Positions 38,193-48,728 are shown, counted from the stretch's first letter. The stretch: 64,000 nt of DNA from Pelagibacterales bacterium SAG-MED50 (GCA_014653385.1 JACWER010000004.1:1-64000); one strand, 5' to 3'. Made by a program: numbers and translations. Notes: generated by a model not told the origin, from the sequence alone.

Positions 38193-41100
38193 GTCTTCTA
38201 ACCAAAATTTTAACCATCTAAAAATACATTCTCAATACTCTATTTGCGAAGGTGCTATAAAAATAGATGATTTACAAGATTTTTCAAAATCAAATAAAAT
38301 AAGATCATTAGCTCTATGTGATACCTCTAATTTATGTGGAGCTTTAGAATTTGCTGAAAAAATTTCTAAAGTTGGGACACAGCCAATTATTGGTACTCAA
38401 ATTAATTTTAAATATGGTGACTGTATAGGTTTATTACCTTTGTTTGCTCTTAATGAGGAGGGTTATAAAAGAATAATTAAGCTGTCATCAAATTCATTCC
38501 TTGAAAATGATGAACTATCTGACCCACACGTTGATTTTAATGATTTATTAGATGACAATACAGGTGTTGCTATTTTTTCGGGAACTATTTTTGGATTATT
38601 TGGAGAATTATTTAATAAAGGAAAATTTAACGAAATCTCTGAATCATATAAAAAACTAAAATTAAACTTTGATGATCGATTTTATATAGAGATACAAAGA
38701 CACAATGATCATAATGAGTTAGATTTTGAAAGATTTAATCTAACTAAATCTTTAGAATTAGAAATTCCAATAATTGCAACTAATGAGGTTTTTTATCTAG
38801 ACAAAGATATGCATGAAGCTCACGATGCATTGATATGTATTGGAAATAAAACTTATGTTAATGAAAAATCAAGAATAAGACTAAGTAATCAACACTATTA
38901 TAAAAATAATTCAGAGATGACAGAATTATTTGCAGATCTACCTGAAGCATTAGAAAATAATTATAATTTTCCCTTAAGATGTAATTTTAGACCATTATTT
39001 TCAGATCCAATTTTACCAAATATTAGTTCCGAAGAAGGTGGAAATGCTGATGATATTTTAAAAAAAGATTCTTTGCATGGGTTAAGAATTAAATTTGATA
39101 AAATTTTTGGTAACAAAGCTAATAATCTTGAAAATAATAAAACATACTTAGATTATAAAGATAGATTGGAACATGAATTATCAATTATAATAGAAATGAA
39201 ATATTCTAGTTATTTTCTTATCGTATCTGACTATATTAAATGGGCAAAAAATAATGATATTCCAGTTGGCCCCGGTAGAGGATCTGGAGCTGGATCTTTA
39301 GTTGCTTGGTGTCTTTCAATTACTGATGTCGATCCAATCAAATTTAATTTAATTTTTGAAAGATTTTTAAATCCTGACCGTATTTCAATGCCAGACTTTG
39401 ATATAGATTTTTGTGAGGATAAAAGAGATCTCGTTTTTGAATATTTGACCAAAAAATATCAAGATAGTGTCGCTCACATCATTACCTTTGGTAAATTGAA
39501 AGCGAGAATGGTAATAAGAGATGTAGGAAGAGTGCTAGGTTTACCTTATGGTTTTGTTGATAACATTTCAAAAATGATACCGTTTGATCCGTCCAGACCA
39601 CAAAGTTTATCTCAATGTATAGCAGGTGAACCAAGATTACAAAAACTTATAAATGAAGACCCTAGAGTAAAAAAATTAACCAATCTTTCTTTAAAACTCG
39701 AAGGATTAAATCGTAATGTTGCAACACATGCTGCTGGTGTTGTAATTGCAGATAAAAAACTTACAGAAATTGTGCCTCTTTACAAAGATGTTTCTGCAAA
39801 TTTGCTATTACCTTCCACACAGTTTGACATGTATTCTGCAGAAAATGCAGGTTTAGTAAAATTCGATTTCTTAGGATTAAAAACATTAACTGTAATTAAT
39901 AATACTCAAAAATTAGTCAAAAAAATTGATAAAAATTTTGATATAGAAAATATTAGTTATGAAGACCAAAAAGTATTTGATCTATTATCAAGTGGTTACA
40001 CGGTTGGATTATTCCAGGTTGAGAGTGCTGGAATGAGGGAAGCACTAATTCAGATGAAACCTAATCATATTGAAGATATTATTGCTTTAGTTGCGCTTTA
40101 TAGACCTGGACCAATGAGCAATATTCCAACCTATAACGATTGCAAACATGGAATACAAACTCCAGATTATCTTCATCCTTTATTAGAAGACATTTTAAAA
40201 CCTACATATGGTGTAATCATTTATCAAGAACAAGTTATGCAAATAGCCCAGAAATTGTCTGGTTTTACAGCTGGTCAAGCTGATCTTCTTAGAAGAGCAA
40301 TGGGAAAAAAGAAAAGAGTAGAGTTAGAAAAACAAAAACAAGGTTTTATTGCTGGAGCACTAAAAAATGGAATAGCAAAAGATGTTGCCGCTGGAATTTT
40401 TTTAAAAATTGAGCCTTTTGCAGAATATGGATTTAATAAAAGTCATGCAGCAGCTTATGCAATAATTTCTTATCAAACTGCTTTCTTAAAAACCTATTAT
40501 CCTAAAGAATTTATTGCTGCATCAATGACTATGGATATTTCAAATCAAAACAAGTTAAGTGAATTTTATGAAGAATTAAAAAGATTAAATATTGAAATTA
40601 AAAGACCAGATATAAATGAGTGTTTTGCTGATTTTAAATCAATAGATAATAAATTTTATTATGCTTTGGGTGGTATAAAGGCTGTAGGATTTGAGGCTAT
40701 CTCAAACGTTGTTAAGGAAAGAACTGAAAATGGAAAATTTCAATCTATAAATGATTTTTTAAGTAGAATTAACCCAAAAGATATGAACAAACTTCAGCTA
40801 GAAGGTTTAGTTAAAGCTGGTGCCTTCGATAGTATAAATAAAAATCGGCATTCACTTTTTGAATCTATACCCAATTTCATTCTAAAAACTAAAAATATGT
40901 TTGAAAATAAATCTGCAAATCAAATTGATTTATTTTCTGATGAAGATGCCTCAGAAAATAATATTGTTAATGAATTTGAAGATTGGAAGTTTGAAGAACG
41001 ATTATCTAAAGAATTTGAAGCAGTTGGATTTTTTATATCAGATCATCCACTGAATCAATTTACAGAAATTTTTGAAGATTATAAAATTACTGATTACTCA

Positions 41101-41601
41101 AATTTTAATTCTAGTAATGAATTAAAAGAAGCAAATATTGCAGCTACTTTGCTAAAAGTTCAAGAAAGAAAAACTGCAAAAGGAAATTCTTATGCCGTAT
41201 TAAAATTAACCGATTTAAGCAGTGTTTTTGAAATATTTATTTTTTCTGATATTTTAGAATTAAACCGTGAAATTTTAAAAGAAGGCAGTTCTTTACTATT
41301 AACCTTGGTTAAAAGTATATCAAATGATGAAAATAGATTTAAAAGAATTAATGTTCATAAAATAGGATCTTTGACTGAGCTATTTAACAGTCCAATTAAT
41401 AAAGTATATTTTGAAGTTAATTCTAATGAAAATCTGGACTCAATCTCAAAAACTTTAGCTGTAGAAGGCAAAACAGAGGTTAATTTTAATATTGTTGTTG
41501 ATGACAAAACCTTAAAATTTAAACTTAACAATACAAGGAGTCTTGATCGAAAATCACTAAATCTTTTGAGAAAAAGAGAAATTTTAAGTACTATAAGCTA
41601 A
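38185..41601 (+). CDS. dnaE: DNA polymerase III subunit alpha
   Basis: The replicative polymerase, 1138 residues. It begins with a PHP domain (HSQYSICEGA at about 12-21), then the palm with PVGPGRGSGAGSLVAW (about 361-376) and the catalytic aspartates in PDFDIDF (403-409), fingers, a helix-hairpin-helix region near 820, and the OB-fold (KGNSYAVLKLTDLS). It ends the run that began at nuoA. Length is close to other DnaE1 proteins. Confidence 0.97.
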   Translation: MPESSNQNFNHLKIHSQYSICEGAIKIDDLQDFSKSNKIRSLALCDTSNLCGALEFAEKISKVGTQPIIGTQINFKYGDCIGLLPLFALNEEGYKRIIKLSSNSFLENDELSDPHVDFNDLLDDNTGVAIFSGTIFGLFGELFNKGKFNEISESYKKLKLNFDDRFYIEIQRHNDHNELDFERFNLTKSLELEIPIIATNEVFYLDKDMHEAHDALICIGNKTYVNEKSRIRLSNQHYYKNNSEMTELFADLPEALENNYNFPLRCNFRPLFSDPILPNISSEEGGNADDILKKDSLHGLRIKFDKIFGNKANNLENNKTYLDYKDRLEHELSIIIEMKYSSYFLIVSDYIKWAKNNDIPVGPGRGSGAGSLVAWCLSITDVDPIKFNLIFERFLNPDRISMPDFDIDFCEDKRDLVFEYLTKKYQDSVAHIITFGKLKARMVIRDVGRVLGLPYGFVDNISKMIPFDPSRPQSLSQCIAGEPRLQKLINEDPRVKKLTNLSLKLEGLNRNVATHAAGVVIADKKLTEIVPLYKDVSANLLLPSTQFDMYSAENAGLVKFDFLGLKTLTVINNTQKLVKKIDKNFDIENISYEDQKVFDLLSSGYTVGLFQVESAGMREALIQMKPNHIEDIIALVALYRPGPMSNIPTYNDCKHGIQTPDYLHPLLEDILKPTYGVIIYQEQVMQIAQKLSGFTAGQADLLRRAMGKKKRVELEKQKQGFIAGALKNGIAKDVAAGIFLKIEPFAEYGFNKSHAAAYAIISYQTAFLKTYYPKEFIAASMTMDISNQNKLSEFYEELKRLNIEIKRPDINECFADFKSIDNKFYYALGGIKAVGFEAISNVVKERTENGKFQSINDFLSRINPKDMNKLQLEGLVKAGAFDSINKNRHSLFESIPNFILKTKNMFENKSANQIDLFSDEDASENNIVNEFEDWKFEERLSKEFEAVGFFISDHPLNQFTEIFEDYKITDYSNFNSSNELKEANIAATLLKVQERKTAKGNSYAVLKLTDLSSVFEIFIFSDILELNREILKEGSSLLLTLVKSISNDENRFKRINVHKIGSLTELFNSPINKVYFEVNSNENLDSISKTLAVEGKTEVNFNIVVDDKTLKFKLNNTRSLDRKSLNLLRKREILSTIS

Positions 41602-41608
41602 ATAAAAC

Positions 41609-41637
41609 TTGTTAATTTCATGAATTATTAGTAAATA
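41609..41637 (+). promoter_or_regulatory. Probable promoter of the rpsB operon
   Basis: TTGTTA at 41609-41614 and TAAATA at 41632-41637 are separated by exactly 17 bases, in the gap after dnaE. Transcription would start near 41644, leaving a leader of about 85 bases before the rpsB ATG at 41731. Confidence 0.5.
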
Positions 41638-41661
41638 AAGCCTAATTTAAATTAACACGCA

Positions 41662-41723
41662 CACAGTTGTTGGTTTTATACCTCCGGTCCTTAATTGGAA
41701 ATTACTGTGGTGGCTCAACCGGG
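41662..41723 (+). promoter_or_regulatory. Candidate structured leader of rpsB (possible pseudoknot)
   Basis: Two short helices can form and they interlock. CACAGT at 41662-41667 pairs with ACTGTG at 41704-41709. CCGGT at 41684-41688 pairs with ACCGG at 41718-41722, with a flanking T-G pair at 41683/41723. The order of the four strands makes an H-type pseudoknot, and the last strand overlaps the GGGA that would serve as ribosome site, 7-10 bases before the ATG. This stretch is clearly more GC-rich than surrounding spacers. Autoregulation by S2 is the natural guess. I recall that a structured RNA candidate before rpsB has been described in Pelagibacter, but I cannot confirm identity here. Confidence 0.5.
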
Positions 41724-41730
41724 AATAAAT

Positions 41731-42549
41731 ATGAAAATACCTAACATAACAATACAGCAATTATTAGAAGCAGGTGTTCATCTTGGACACAAAACTTTAA
41801 GATGGAATCCAAAAATGAAAAAATACATTTTTGGTAAAAGAGACTCGATCCATATTTTGGATTTAACTCAAACATTAGAATTAACTAAAGTTGCTTTAGA
41901 AAAAATTTATTCAACAGTAGCAAATAATGGCAAAATTTTATTTGTTTCAACTAAAAAACAAGCGTCAGAAGCAATTGCTGAAGTCGCCAAAGAAACAGAT
42001 CAGTACTTTGTAAATTATAGATGGCTTGGTGGTATGCTTACTAACTGGGGAACTATATCTGGATCTATCAAAAAAATGAAAAAATATGAATCTGATTTAG
42101 TTGCTGAAAATAGAGGTTTCACAAAAAAAGAACTTCTTAAAATGAGTGTCAAAAAAGATAAACTTGAAAGATCATTAGGTGGAATAGCTGAAATGAAAAA
42201 AACTCCTGATTTGGTTTTCATAATTGACACAAATTATGAGTCGTTAGCAATTGCAGAGTCAGTCAAGTTAGGAATTCCAATAATTGCTATTCTAGATAGT
42301 AATTCAAATCCAGAGAACATTGATTATCCAATACCTGGTAATGATGACGCTCGTAGATCAATAGATCTTTATTGCAATTTAATTAAAGAGACTATTAATA
42401 ATGCAAAAAGTTCAATTCCAGCACCTGAACCTAAAAAAGAAACTGTTCAGGAAACTAAAGATAAAACTCTAGGGAAGACGGTTCAAGAAATTGACAGAGA
42501 AAAATTAGAACAAAAATTTTCTAAAGAAAAAAAGGAGACTTTAAATTGA
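41731..42549 (+). CDS. rpsB: 30S ribosomal protein S2
   Basis: 272 residues from the ATG at 41731. In-frame codons upstream to a TTG at 41695 exist but would read through the leader, and conserved S2 sequence starts just after this ATG ([19 protein letters not shown], about 9-27). LGGMLTNW and the C-terminal PGNDDARRS are also typical. A charged C-terminal extension of about 40 residues is present. Followed by tsf after one base, the classic S2/EF-Ts pair. Confidence 0.96.
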   Translation: MKIPNITIQQLLEAGVHLGHKTLRWNPKMKKYIFGKRDSIHILDLTQTLELTKVALEKIYSTVANNGKILFVSTKKQASEAIAEVAKETDQYFVNYRWLGGMLTNWGTISGSIKKMKKYESDLVAENRGFTKKELLKMSVKKDKLERSLGGIAEMKKTPDLVFIIDTNYESLAIAESVKLGIPIIAILDSNSNPENIDYPIPGNDDARRSIDLYCNLIKETINNAKSSIPAPEPKKETVQETKDKTLGKTVQEIDREKLEQKFSKEKKETLN

Positions 42550-42550
42550 T

Positions 42551-43402
42551 ATGAGTGATATAGAAAATGTTAAGAAATTAAGAGAAGCGACAGGTGCAGG
42601 ATTTAAAGATTGTAATCTTGCGATAAAAGAGTCTGGTGGTGATATTGATAAAGCTATTGAGATTTTGCGTGTAAAAGGAATTTCAAAAGCGTCAAAAAAA
42701 ATGTCTAGAGATGCCAAAGAAGGCGTTGTTGCTGTAAGTGGCGATGAAACCAAAACATCAGTCATTGAGGTTAATTGTGAAACAGACTTTGTTGCCAAAA
42801 ATGAAGATTTTACCAATTTTGTTAAAGAACTTAGCGAATTAAATAATGAAAAAAATTCTAATTTAGATAATTTAAAAAGCTCAAAAATGAAAAATGGTGA
42901 AACAGTTGAAGACAACGTTGTATCTTTAATTGCTAAAATTGGTGAAAAAATAACAATTGGAAAAGCAAAAACTATCGAAAATGGTGGAACTGTAAATAAT
43001 CATTATTTACATACAGTTGTTAAGGATAATATTTCAAAACTAGCAGTTATTGTTTCTTTAGAAACAAAAGATAACTCTGATACTGTTAAAAATTTTGGAA
43101 AACAATTATCTATGCACATTGCTGCCTCAAATCCATTAGCACTTACATCTGATTTAATTGACAAATCAGTTATAGATAAAGAGCAGGAATTAGTAACTGA
43201 AGAGTTAAAAAATTCTGGAAAACCTGAGGATATTGCTAAAAAAATTAGCTTAGGTAAGATGAATAAATTTAAAGAAGAAAATTCTCTTTTAACTCAAGCT
43301 TGGGTTATGGAGCCTAAAAAGAAGGTGCAAGATATAGTCAAAGAACTTTCAATTGCTGATTTAAGAATAAAAGAATTTTATAGAATTAAGATTGGAGAGT
43401 AA
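42551..43402 (+). CDS. tsf: Elongation factor Ts
   Basis: Nucleotide exchange factor for EF-Tu, 283 residues. The N-terminal UBA-like part with [16 protein letters not shown] (about 9-24) and the [10 protein letters not shown] core signature (about 77-86) are plain. Its stop is followed immediately by the frr start; pyrH, which usually lies between them, is missing. Confidence 0.96.
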   Translation: MSDIENVKKLREATGAGFKDCNLAIKESGGDIDKAIEILRVKGISKASKKMSRDAKEGVVAVSGDETKTSVIEVNCETDFVAKNEDFTNFVKELSELNNEKNSNLDNLKSSKMKNGETVEDNVVSLIAKIGEKITIGKAKTIENGGTVNNHYLHTVVKDNISKLAVIVSLETKDNSDTVKNFGKQLSMHIAASNPLALTSDLIDKSVIDKEQELVTEELKNSGKPEDIAKKISLGKMNKFKEENSLLTQAWVMEPKKKVQDIVKELSIADLRIKEFYRIKIGE

Positions 43403-43954
43403 ATGTTTGACGAAAAGTCATACAATATCAAAATGGATAAAGCCATTGAGGTTTTCTCAAAAGAACTATCTTCACTACGTACTGGTAGAGCTAATGCGGG
43501 AATGCTAGATTTGGTTAAAGTTGATGTTTACGGACAACAAATGCCTATAAACCAAGTTGGTAGTATAACTACTCCCGAACCTAGAATGATAAATATTCAA
43601 GTTTGGGATGCAAACAATGTACAATTAGTTGATGCTGCAATTAAAAAATCAGATTTAGGTTTAAATCCACAAATAGATGGCCAATTAATTAGGCTTCCAG
43701 TTCCGGAGCTAAATGAAGAGAGAAGAACAGAAATAAAAAAAATAATAAAATCTATTGGTGAAAAGTGCAAAGTTTCTATTAGAAATATTCGAAGAGAAGC
43801 AAATGAAGAATTAAAAAAACTTTTAAAAGCAAAAGAAATTGGTGAAGATGAAGAAAAATCATCTGAAAAAAATGTCCAAACAATTACAGATGATCATATT
43901 AAAATTGTTGACGAAAAGGTTTCTTTAAAAGAAAAAGAAATAATGACCATATAA
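43403..43954 (+). CDS. frr: Ribosome recycling factor
   Basis: Splits post-termination ribosomes together with EF-G. 183 residues with the usual start of the long helix bundle (LSSLRTGRANAGMLDLVKVD, about 22-41), PEPRMINIQVWD, and PELNEERRTE near 105-114. It directly abuts tsf, with no spacer base, and uppS begins at the next base after its stop. Confidence 0.96.
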   Translation: MFDEKSYNIKMDKAIEVFSKELSSLRTGRANAGMLDLVKVDVYGQQMPINQVGSITTPEPRMINIQVWDANNVQLVDAAIKKSDLGLNPQIDGQLIRLPVPELNEERRTEIKKIIKSIGEKCKVSIRNIRREANEELKKLLKAKEIGEDEEKSSEKNVQTITDDHIKIVDEKVSLKEKEIMTI

Positions 43955-44629
43955 ATGAATCCACTTAGTCATGTAGCCATTATAATGGATGGTAATGGAA
44001 GGTGGGGTTTAAAACATAAAAATTCTCGAAATGAAGGTCATAAAGCTGGCCTTAAGACAGTAGAAATAATTATTAAAGAAACTATTAAACTTAAAATTAA
44101 ATATCTAACGTTGTACGCATTTTCGACTGAAAATTGGAATAGACCTCAATATGAAATAAAATATTTATTTAGTTTACTTGAGGATTTTCTTTTAAAAAAA
44201 ATTGATGATCTTCACAAACAAAATATTAAACTTAATATTATTGGAGTTAAAAATTTTTCAAAAAAATTAAATAAACTTTTAAATTCTTCTGAAAAAAAAA
44301 CATCAAAAAATACCAGACTTCAAATTAATTTAGCATTAAACTATGGTTCAAAATCTGAAATAATAAATGCAATTAAGAAAATAAGCATAAATAATGATAA
44401 GATTAATGAAAAAAATTTATCAAAATATCTACAAACTAAAAATACTCCTGACCCTGAAATATTAATCAGAACAGGTAATACAAAAAGATTAAGCAATTTT
44501 TTACTTTGGCAATTAGCTTATTCAGAAATTTTTTTTGAAAAAAAGTTATGGCCAGATTTTGGTGAAAAAGATTATATCAAGATAATTAGAAAATTTAAAA
44601 AAATAAAACGAAATTTTGGTAAGATTTAA
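43955..44629 (+). CDS. uppS: Undecaprenyl diphosphate synthase
   Basis: cis-Prenyltransferase making the lipid carrier for peptidoglycan and LPS. 224 residues; MDGNGRWG (11-18) holds the catalytic D12, followed by HKAG and the ENWNRP motif, and DPEILIRTGNTKRLSNF near the C-terminus binds isopentenyl diphosphate. Overlaps cdsA by one base. Confidence 0.95.
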   Translation: MNPLSHVAIIMDGNGRWGLKHKNSRNEGHKAGLKTVEIIIKETIKLKIKYLTLYAFSTENWNRPQYEIKYLFSLLEDFLLKKIDDLHKQNIKLNIIGVKNFSKKLNKLLNSSEKKTSKNTRLQINLALNYGSKSEIINAIKKISINNDKINEKNLSKYLQTKNTPDPEILIRTGNTKRLSNFLLWQLAYSEIFFEKKLWPDFGEKDYIKIIRKFKKIKRNFGKI

Positions 44630-45318
44630 TGAAAAAAGATTTGTTAAAAAGAATAATAACTTCTATTATTTTATTATCTTTATTAATTATTATTAATTTT
44701 AGTAATCAATTGATTTTTATTTCATCAATTTTAATACTTGGTTTATTAATTAATTTTGAAGTAAATAATATTTTTTCAAGACTTTCAAAGACTCAGTTTC
44801 AAAAAAAAAAATTACATACTAAAATAATTAACTTTAAATTTCTTGTCTTGCATTTTATATCTTTTTACTACGTTTTTTTTATTTTTTGTAATTTTTCGTA
44901 TGAAATACATAGATTTGAAGGCCCAATTTTTTATCTTTATTTAATTTCTATATGTTTTTTTACTGATATTGGAGGTTATGTATTTGGTAAGATTATCGGT
45001 GGTCCAAAATTGACAAAGATTAGTCCAAATAAGACTATATCAGGAACAATAGGTTCGTTTATTTTCTGTATAGTTCCATTTATTTTATTTTTAAATCTAG
45101 GATATTTAGATTTAGAGGTTAATTTAAATGATATTGTATTTTTTTTATTAGTTTCATTAGTAAGTCAATTAGGTGATTTATTTATCTCATATCTTAAAAG
45201 AAAAGCTAAAATTAAAGATACAGGAAAAATATTACCTGGTCATGGAGGAATTTTAGATAGGGTTGATGGCATTATATTTGCTGTGCCATTTTCTTATTTT
45301 TTATTGAAATTAATTTAA
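44629..45318 (+). CDS. cdsA: Phosphatidate cytidylyltransferase
   Basis: Makes CDP-diacylglycerol for phospholipid synthesis. 229 residues with several membrane helices; ISPNKTISGTIGS (about 136-148) and the signature SQLGDLFISYLKRKAKIKDT through HGGILDRVDG (about 180-213) are diagnostic. It lies between uppS and dxr as in many proteobacteria. Somewhat shorter than the E. coli enzyme. Confidence 0.92.
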   Translation: MKKDLLKRIITSIILLSLLIIINFSNQLIFISSILILGLLINFEVNNIFSRLSKTQFQKKKLHTKIINFKFLVLHFISFYYVFFIFCNFSYEIHRFEGPIFYLYLISICFFTDIGGYVFGKIIGGPKLTKISPNKTISGTIGSFIFCIVPFILFLNLGYLDLEVNLNDIVFFLLVSLVSQLGDLFISYLKRKAKIKDTGKILPGHGGILDRVDGIIFAVPFSYFLLKLI

Positions 45319-46479
45319 ATGAAAAAAAAAATTGCAATACTTGGTTCAACAGGTTCAATTGGTAAAACATTAATTGAATTAATTAAAAAAGATAAAAATA
45401 ATTTCAAAATAGTCCTTCTTACTGCAGATAGAAATTATAAAGAAATCCTTAACCAAGCAAAAATTTTTAAAGTAAGAAACATAATAATAACCAATAAAAA
45501 TTCTTATCTAATTTTAAAAAAAAAAAAAATAAAAAATATCAAGATCTTTAATAATTTTAGTTCACTTAATAAAATTTTTAATAAAAAAATTGATTATGTT
45601 ATGAGCTCTATATCAGGTGTTTATGGTTTAGAACCAACAATTAATATTATCAAATATACAAAAAAAATAGCTATTGCTAACAAGGAAGCAATTATATGTG
45701 GCTGGCATCTTATTCAAAAAGAAATTAAAAAATTTGATACTTTATTTATACCTGTAGACTCAGAACATTTTTCGATCTTTTATTCCTTACGTGGTAATAA
45801 TATTTCAAATATACAAAAGATATATTTAACTGCGTCTGGAGGTCCATTAAATAATTTTCCTAAAAATAAATTTAAGTCAATCAAAATTTCTGAAGCAATT
45901 AATCATCCTAATTGGAAAATGGGAAAAAAAATATCTGTAGATTCAGCTACTATGATGAATAAGGTTTTTGAAATTATTGAGGCAAAAAAAATATTTAATT
46001 TAAAATATGAAACATTGGATATTTTAGTACATCCCTCATCATATATCCATGCAATTGCCAAATATAATGATGGTATAATTGATATTATTGCTCACGATAC
46101 AAACATGAAAATTCCTATATTTAATTCATTATATAATAATGAAAATAAGTTAATTAAGACTGATAATTTAAATATAAAAAAATTAAATTTTTTAAATTTT
46201 AAAAAGGTTGATATGAATAAGTTTCCATCAATTAAAATTATAAAATTGCTAAAAAATAAAGATTCGTTGTTAGAAACTTTAATTGTTTTAGCTAATGACG
46301 AGTTAGTAAATCTTTTTTTATTAAAAAAAATTAATTTTACTGATATAACTGTTATTCTTCTAAATTTAATTAAAATGAAAGAATTTAAAAAATATAATAA
46401 AAAGAAACCAGGTAATATTAAGTCAATATTCGAATTAAATAATTATATTCGAAAAAAAATTAATGATTTAATTTTATAA
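45319..46479 (+). CDS. dxr: 1-deoxy-D-xylulose 5-phosphate reductoisomerase
   Basis: Second step of the non-mevalonate isoprenoid pathway, supplying UppS among others. NADPH loop GSTGSIG is at 9-15; ANKEAII (about 118-124), PVDSEHFSIFYSL (about 145-157) and the C-terminal SVDSATMMNK region carry the metal and substrate ligands. 386 residues. Downstream, rseP is usually found before bamA, but here bamA begins five bases after the dxr stop. Confidence 0.95.
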   Translation: MKKKIAILGSTGSIGKTLIELIKKDKNNFKIVLLTADRNYKEILNQAKIFKVRNIIITNKNSYLILKKKKIKNIKIFNNFSSLNKIFNKKIDYVMSSISGVYGLEPTINIIKYTKKIAIANKEAIICGWHLIQKEIKKFDTLFIPVDSEHFSIFYSLRGNNISNIQKIYLTASGGPLNNFPKNKFKSIKISEAINHPNWKMGKKISVDSATMMNKVFEIIEAKKIFNLKYETLDILVHPSSYIHAIAKYNDGIIDIIAHDTNMKIPIFNSLYNNENKLIKTDNLNIKKLNFLNFKKVDMNKFPSIKIIKLLKNKDSLLETLIVLANDELVNLFLLKKINFTDITVILLNLIKMKEFKKYNKKKPGNIKSIFELNNYIRKKINDLIL

Positions 46480-46484
46480 ATATT

Positions 46485-48728
46485 ATGCCTTTACTTAGAA
46501 ATTACTTTAAATTATTTTTATTAATTCTAATTTTTTCTACAACAAATGCTTTATCTGACACTATAAAAAATATAAAAATTACTGGTAATGATCGTATATC
46601 AGATCAAACAATAAAGTTATTTATTTCAAAAGATATCAATGATGAAATTGATTATAATGATTTAAATAAAATATTAAAAGATCTTTATGAAACTAACTTT
46701 TTTAAAGATGTAAAAATTAATTTAAAAAACCAATCTTTATTTATTTATGTAGTAGAAAATCCTATTATAGAAAATATTTACTATACTGGTATCAAAAGTG
46801 ATAGAATTTTAGATATAATAAAAGAAGGCACTTCTGTTAAATCAAGATCTTCATTTAATGAAACGCTTTTAAATAAAGAAAAATTACAAATTCAAGATAT
46901 TTTAAAAACACTAGGTTATTATAATTCAAAATTAGATATATTGATTGAAGAATCAAATGATAATCTAATTAATATAACTTATGAAATAAATTTAGGAAAA
47001 AAATCAAAAATTAAAAAGATAAGTTTTGTTGGTAAAAAGGTATTTAAAGACAATAAACTTCGTAGAATTATAACTAGTACAGAATATAGATTTTGGAAGT
47101 TCATCAGTGGTAGAAAATATTTAAATCAAAATACAGTTTCACTTGATGAAAGACTTCTAAAAAACTTTTATAAAAATAATGGATATTATAATGCTAAGAT
47201 TAATTCTTCTTTTGCTAAATTAATTGATAAAAATAAATTTGAACTAATATTTAATATTGATGCTGGATCTAAAGTTTTTTTTGGTGATTTGAGCCTTAGT
47301 CTACCTTCTGATTTTGATGAAAAAAATTTTAAATCAATAAAAAAAATATTTAACAAAACTAAAGGTAAGCAATATTCGATTAACTCAATAGAAAGAATAC
47401 TTGATGAAATTGATTTAATTACAACTCAAGAACAATATAAATTTATTAAGGCCTATGTAGATGAAAATATTGATGAAGATCTAATTAATCTAAAATTTAT
47501 TGTAGAAGATAGTGATAAATTTTACGTTGATAGGATTAATATTTTTGGTAATACAATTACCTCAGAACATGTAATTCGTAACCAATTAGTGTTGGACGAG
47601 GGTGACCCATATAGTGAAATATTAGTAAATAAATCTATTAACAATATTAAAAGCCTCAATTTTTTTAAAATCGTAAAACAAAAAACTAAAATTAATAACG
47701 AAACCAAGACAAAATCAATTGATATTTTTGTTGAAGAAAAACCCACAGGTGAAGTTTATGCCTCTGCAGGCGCGGGGACATCTGGTGCCTCATTTGGCTT
47801 TGGTGTAAAGGAGAATAATTATTTAGGTAATGGGATAGGTTTAGACTCAAATTTATTAATTTCAACTTCTCAATTTAAAGGAAAGTTTTCTTTTACAAAT
47901 CCTAATTTTAATAATTCAGATAAATCACTTTATTTTTCAGCAGAAGCAACCGAAATTAATAATTATGAAACATTTGGTTATAAAACAAATAAAACAGGCT
48001 TTCGTGTTGGTACTAATTTTGAGTATCTAAATGATTTTTATTTAGGTTTAAATAGTTCAAATTTTTACGAAAGAATAGAAACCAACAGCACTGCTTCGGC
48101 TCAACAGCAAAGTCAAGAAGGAAACTATTGGGACTCTTTTTTAAAATTTGATATGAATTATGATAAAAGAAATCAAAAATTTCAAACAAGCTCAGGTTTT
48201 AAATCTTTCTACTCAATTAGTTTGCCAGTTGTTAGTGACACAAATACTTTTAAGAATTATTATAATTATTCAAAATACTTTAGTTTTTATGATAAAAATT
48301 TTTCATCAATGTCTTTATCTCTTCAATCGGCAAATTCAGTAAATAATAAAAACATCAAATTATCTGAAAGAATATCAATTCCATCAAGTAAACTTAGAGG
48401 TTTTCAATATGGTAAAATAGGCCCAAAAGATGGTGATGATTTTGTAGGAGGTAATTATGCGTACTCATTAAATTTTGTATCTAATATACCATTAGTTTTT
48501 GAAGAATCTCAAAATTTAGATTTTATGATTTTTGCAGATATGGCTGATATTTGGGGTGTAGATTATAATTCGTCTATAGAGGGAAATGGCATAAGATCTT
48601 CTGTTGGTGTAGCTTTGGATTGGATGACACCTATTGGCCCAGTTAACTTTACCTTGGCATATCCAATATCAAAACAAACTGGAGACAAAACAGAGTCTTT
48701 TAGATTTAACTTAGGAACAACTTTTTAA
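46485..48728 (+). CDS. bamA: Outer membrane protein assembly factor BamA
   Basis: Central component of the machine that inserts beta-barrel proteins. 747 residues: signal peptide (about 1-24, ending NALS), five POTRA domains to about 420, and a 16-stranded barrel with VRGF-type loop visible as LRGFQYGKIGPKDG (about 636-649). The final residue is phenylalanine, as required for barrel assembly. Followed by the Skp-like gene with a one-base overlap. Confidence 0.95.
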   Translation: MPLLRNYFKLFLLILIFSTTNALSDTIKNIKITGNDRISDQTIKLFISKDINDEIDYNDLNKILKDLYETNFFKDVKINLKNQSLFIYVVENPIIENIYYTGIKSDRILDIIKEGTSVKSRSSFNETLLNKEKLQIQDILKTLGYYNSKLDILIEESNDNLINITYEINLGKKSKIKKISFVGKKVFKDNKLRRIITSTEYRFWKFISGRKYLNQNTVSLDERLLKNFYKNNGYYNAKINSSFAKLIDKNKFELIFNIDAGSKVFFGDLSLSLPSDFDEKNFKSIKKIFNKTKGKQYSINSIERILDEIDLITTQEQYKFIKAYVDENIDEDLINLKFIVEDSDKFYVDRINIFGNTITSEHVIRNQLVLDEGDPYSEILVNKSINNIKSLNFFKIVKQKTKINNETKTKSIDIFVEEKPTGEVYASAGAGTSGASFGFGVKENNYLGNGIGLDSNLLISTSQFKGKFSFTNPNFNNSDKSLYFSAEATEINNYETFGYKTNKTGFRVGTNFEYLNDFYLGLNSSNFYERIETNSTASAQQQSQEGNYWDSFLKFDMNYDKRNQKFQTSSGFKSFYSISLPVVSDTNTFKNYYNYSKYFSFYDKNFSSMSLSLQSANSVNNKNIKLSERISIPSSKLRGFQYGKIGPKDGDDFVGGNYAYSLNFVSNIPLVFEESQNLDFMIFADMADIWGVDYNSSIEGNGIRSSVGVALDWMTPIGPVNFTLAYPISKQTGDKTESFRFNLGTTF

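Noticed and set aside
41695-41730. TTG start for rpsB at 41695
   Set aside because: The extra residues do not resemble S2 and the DNA is part of the possible structured leader.
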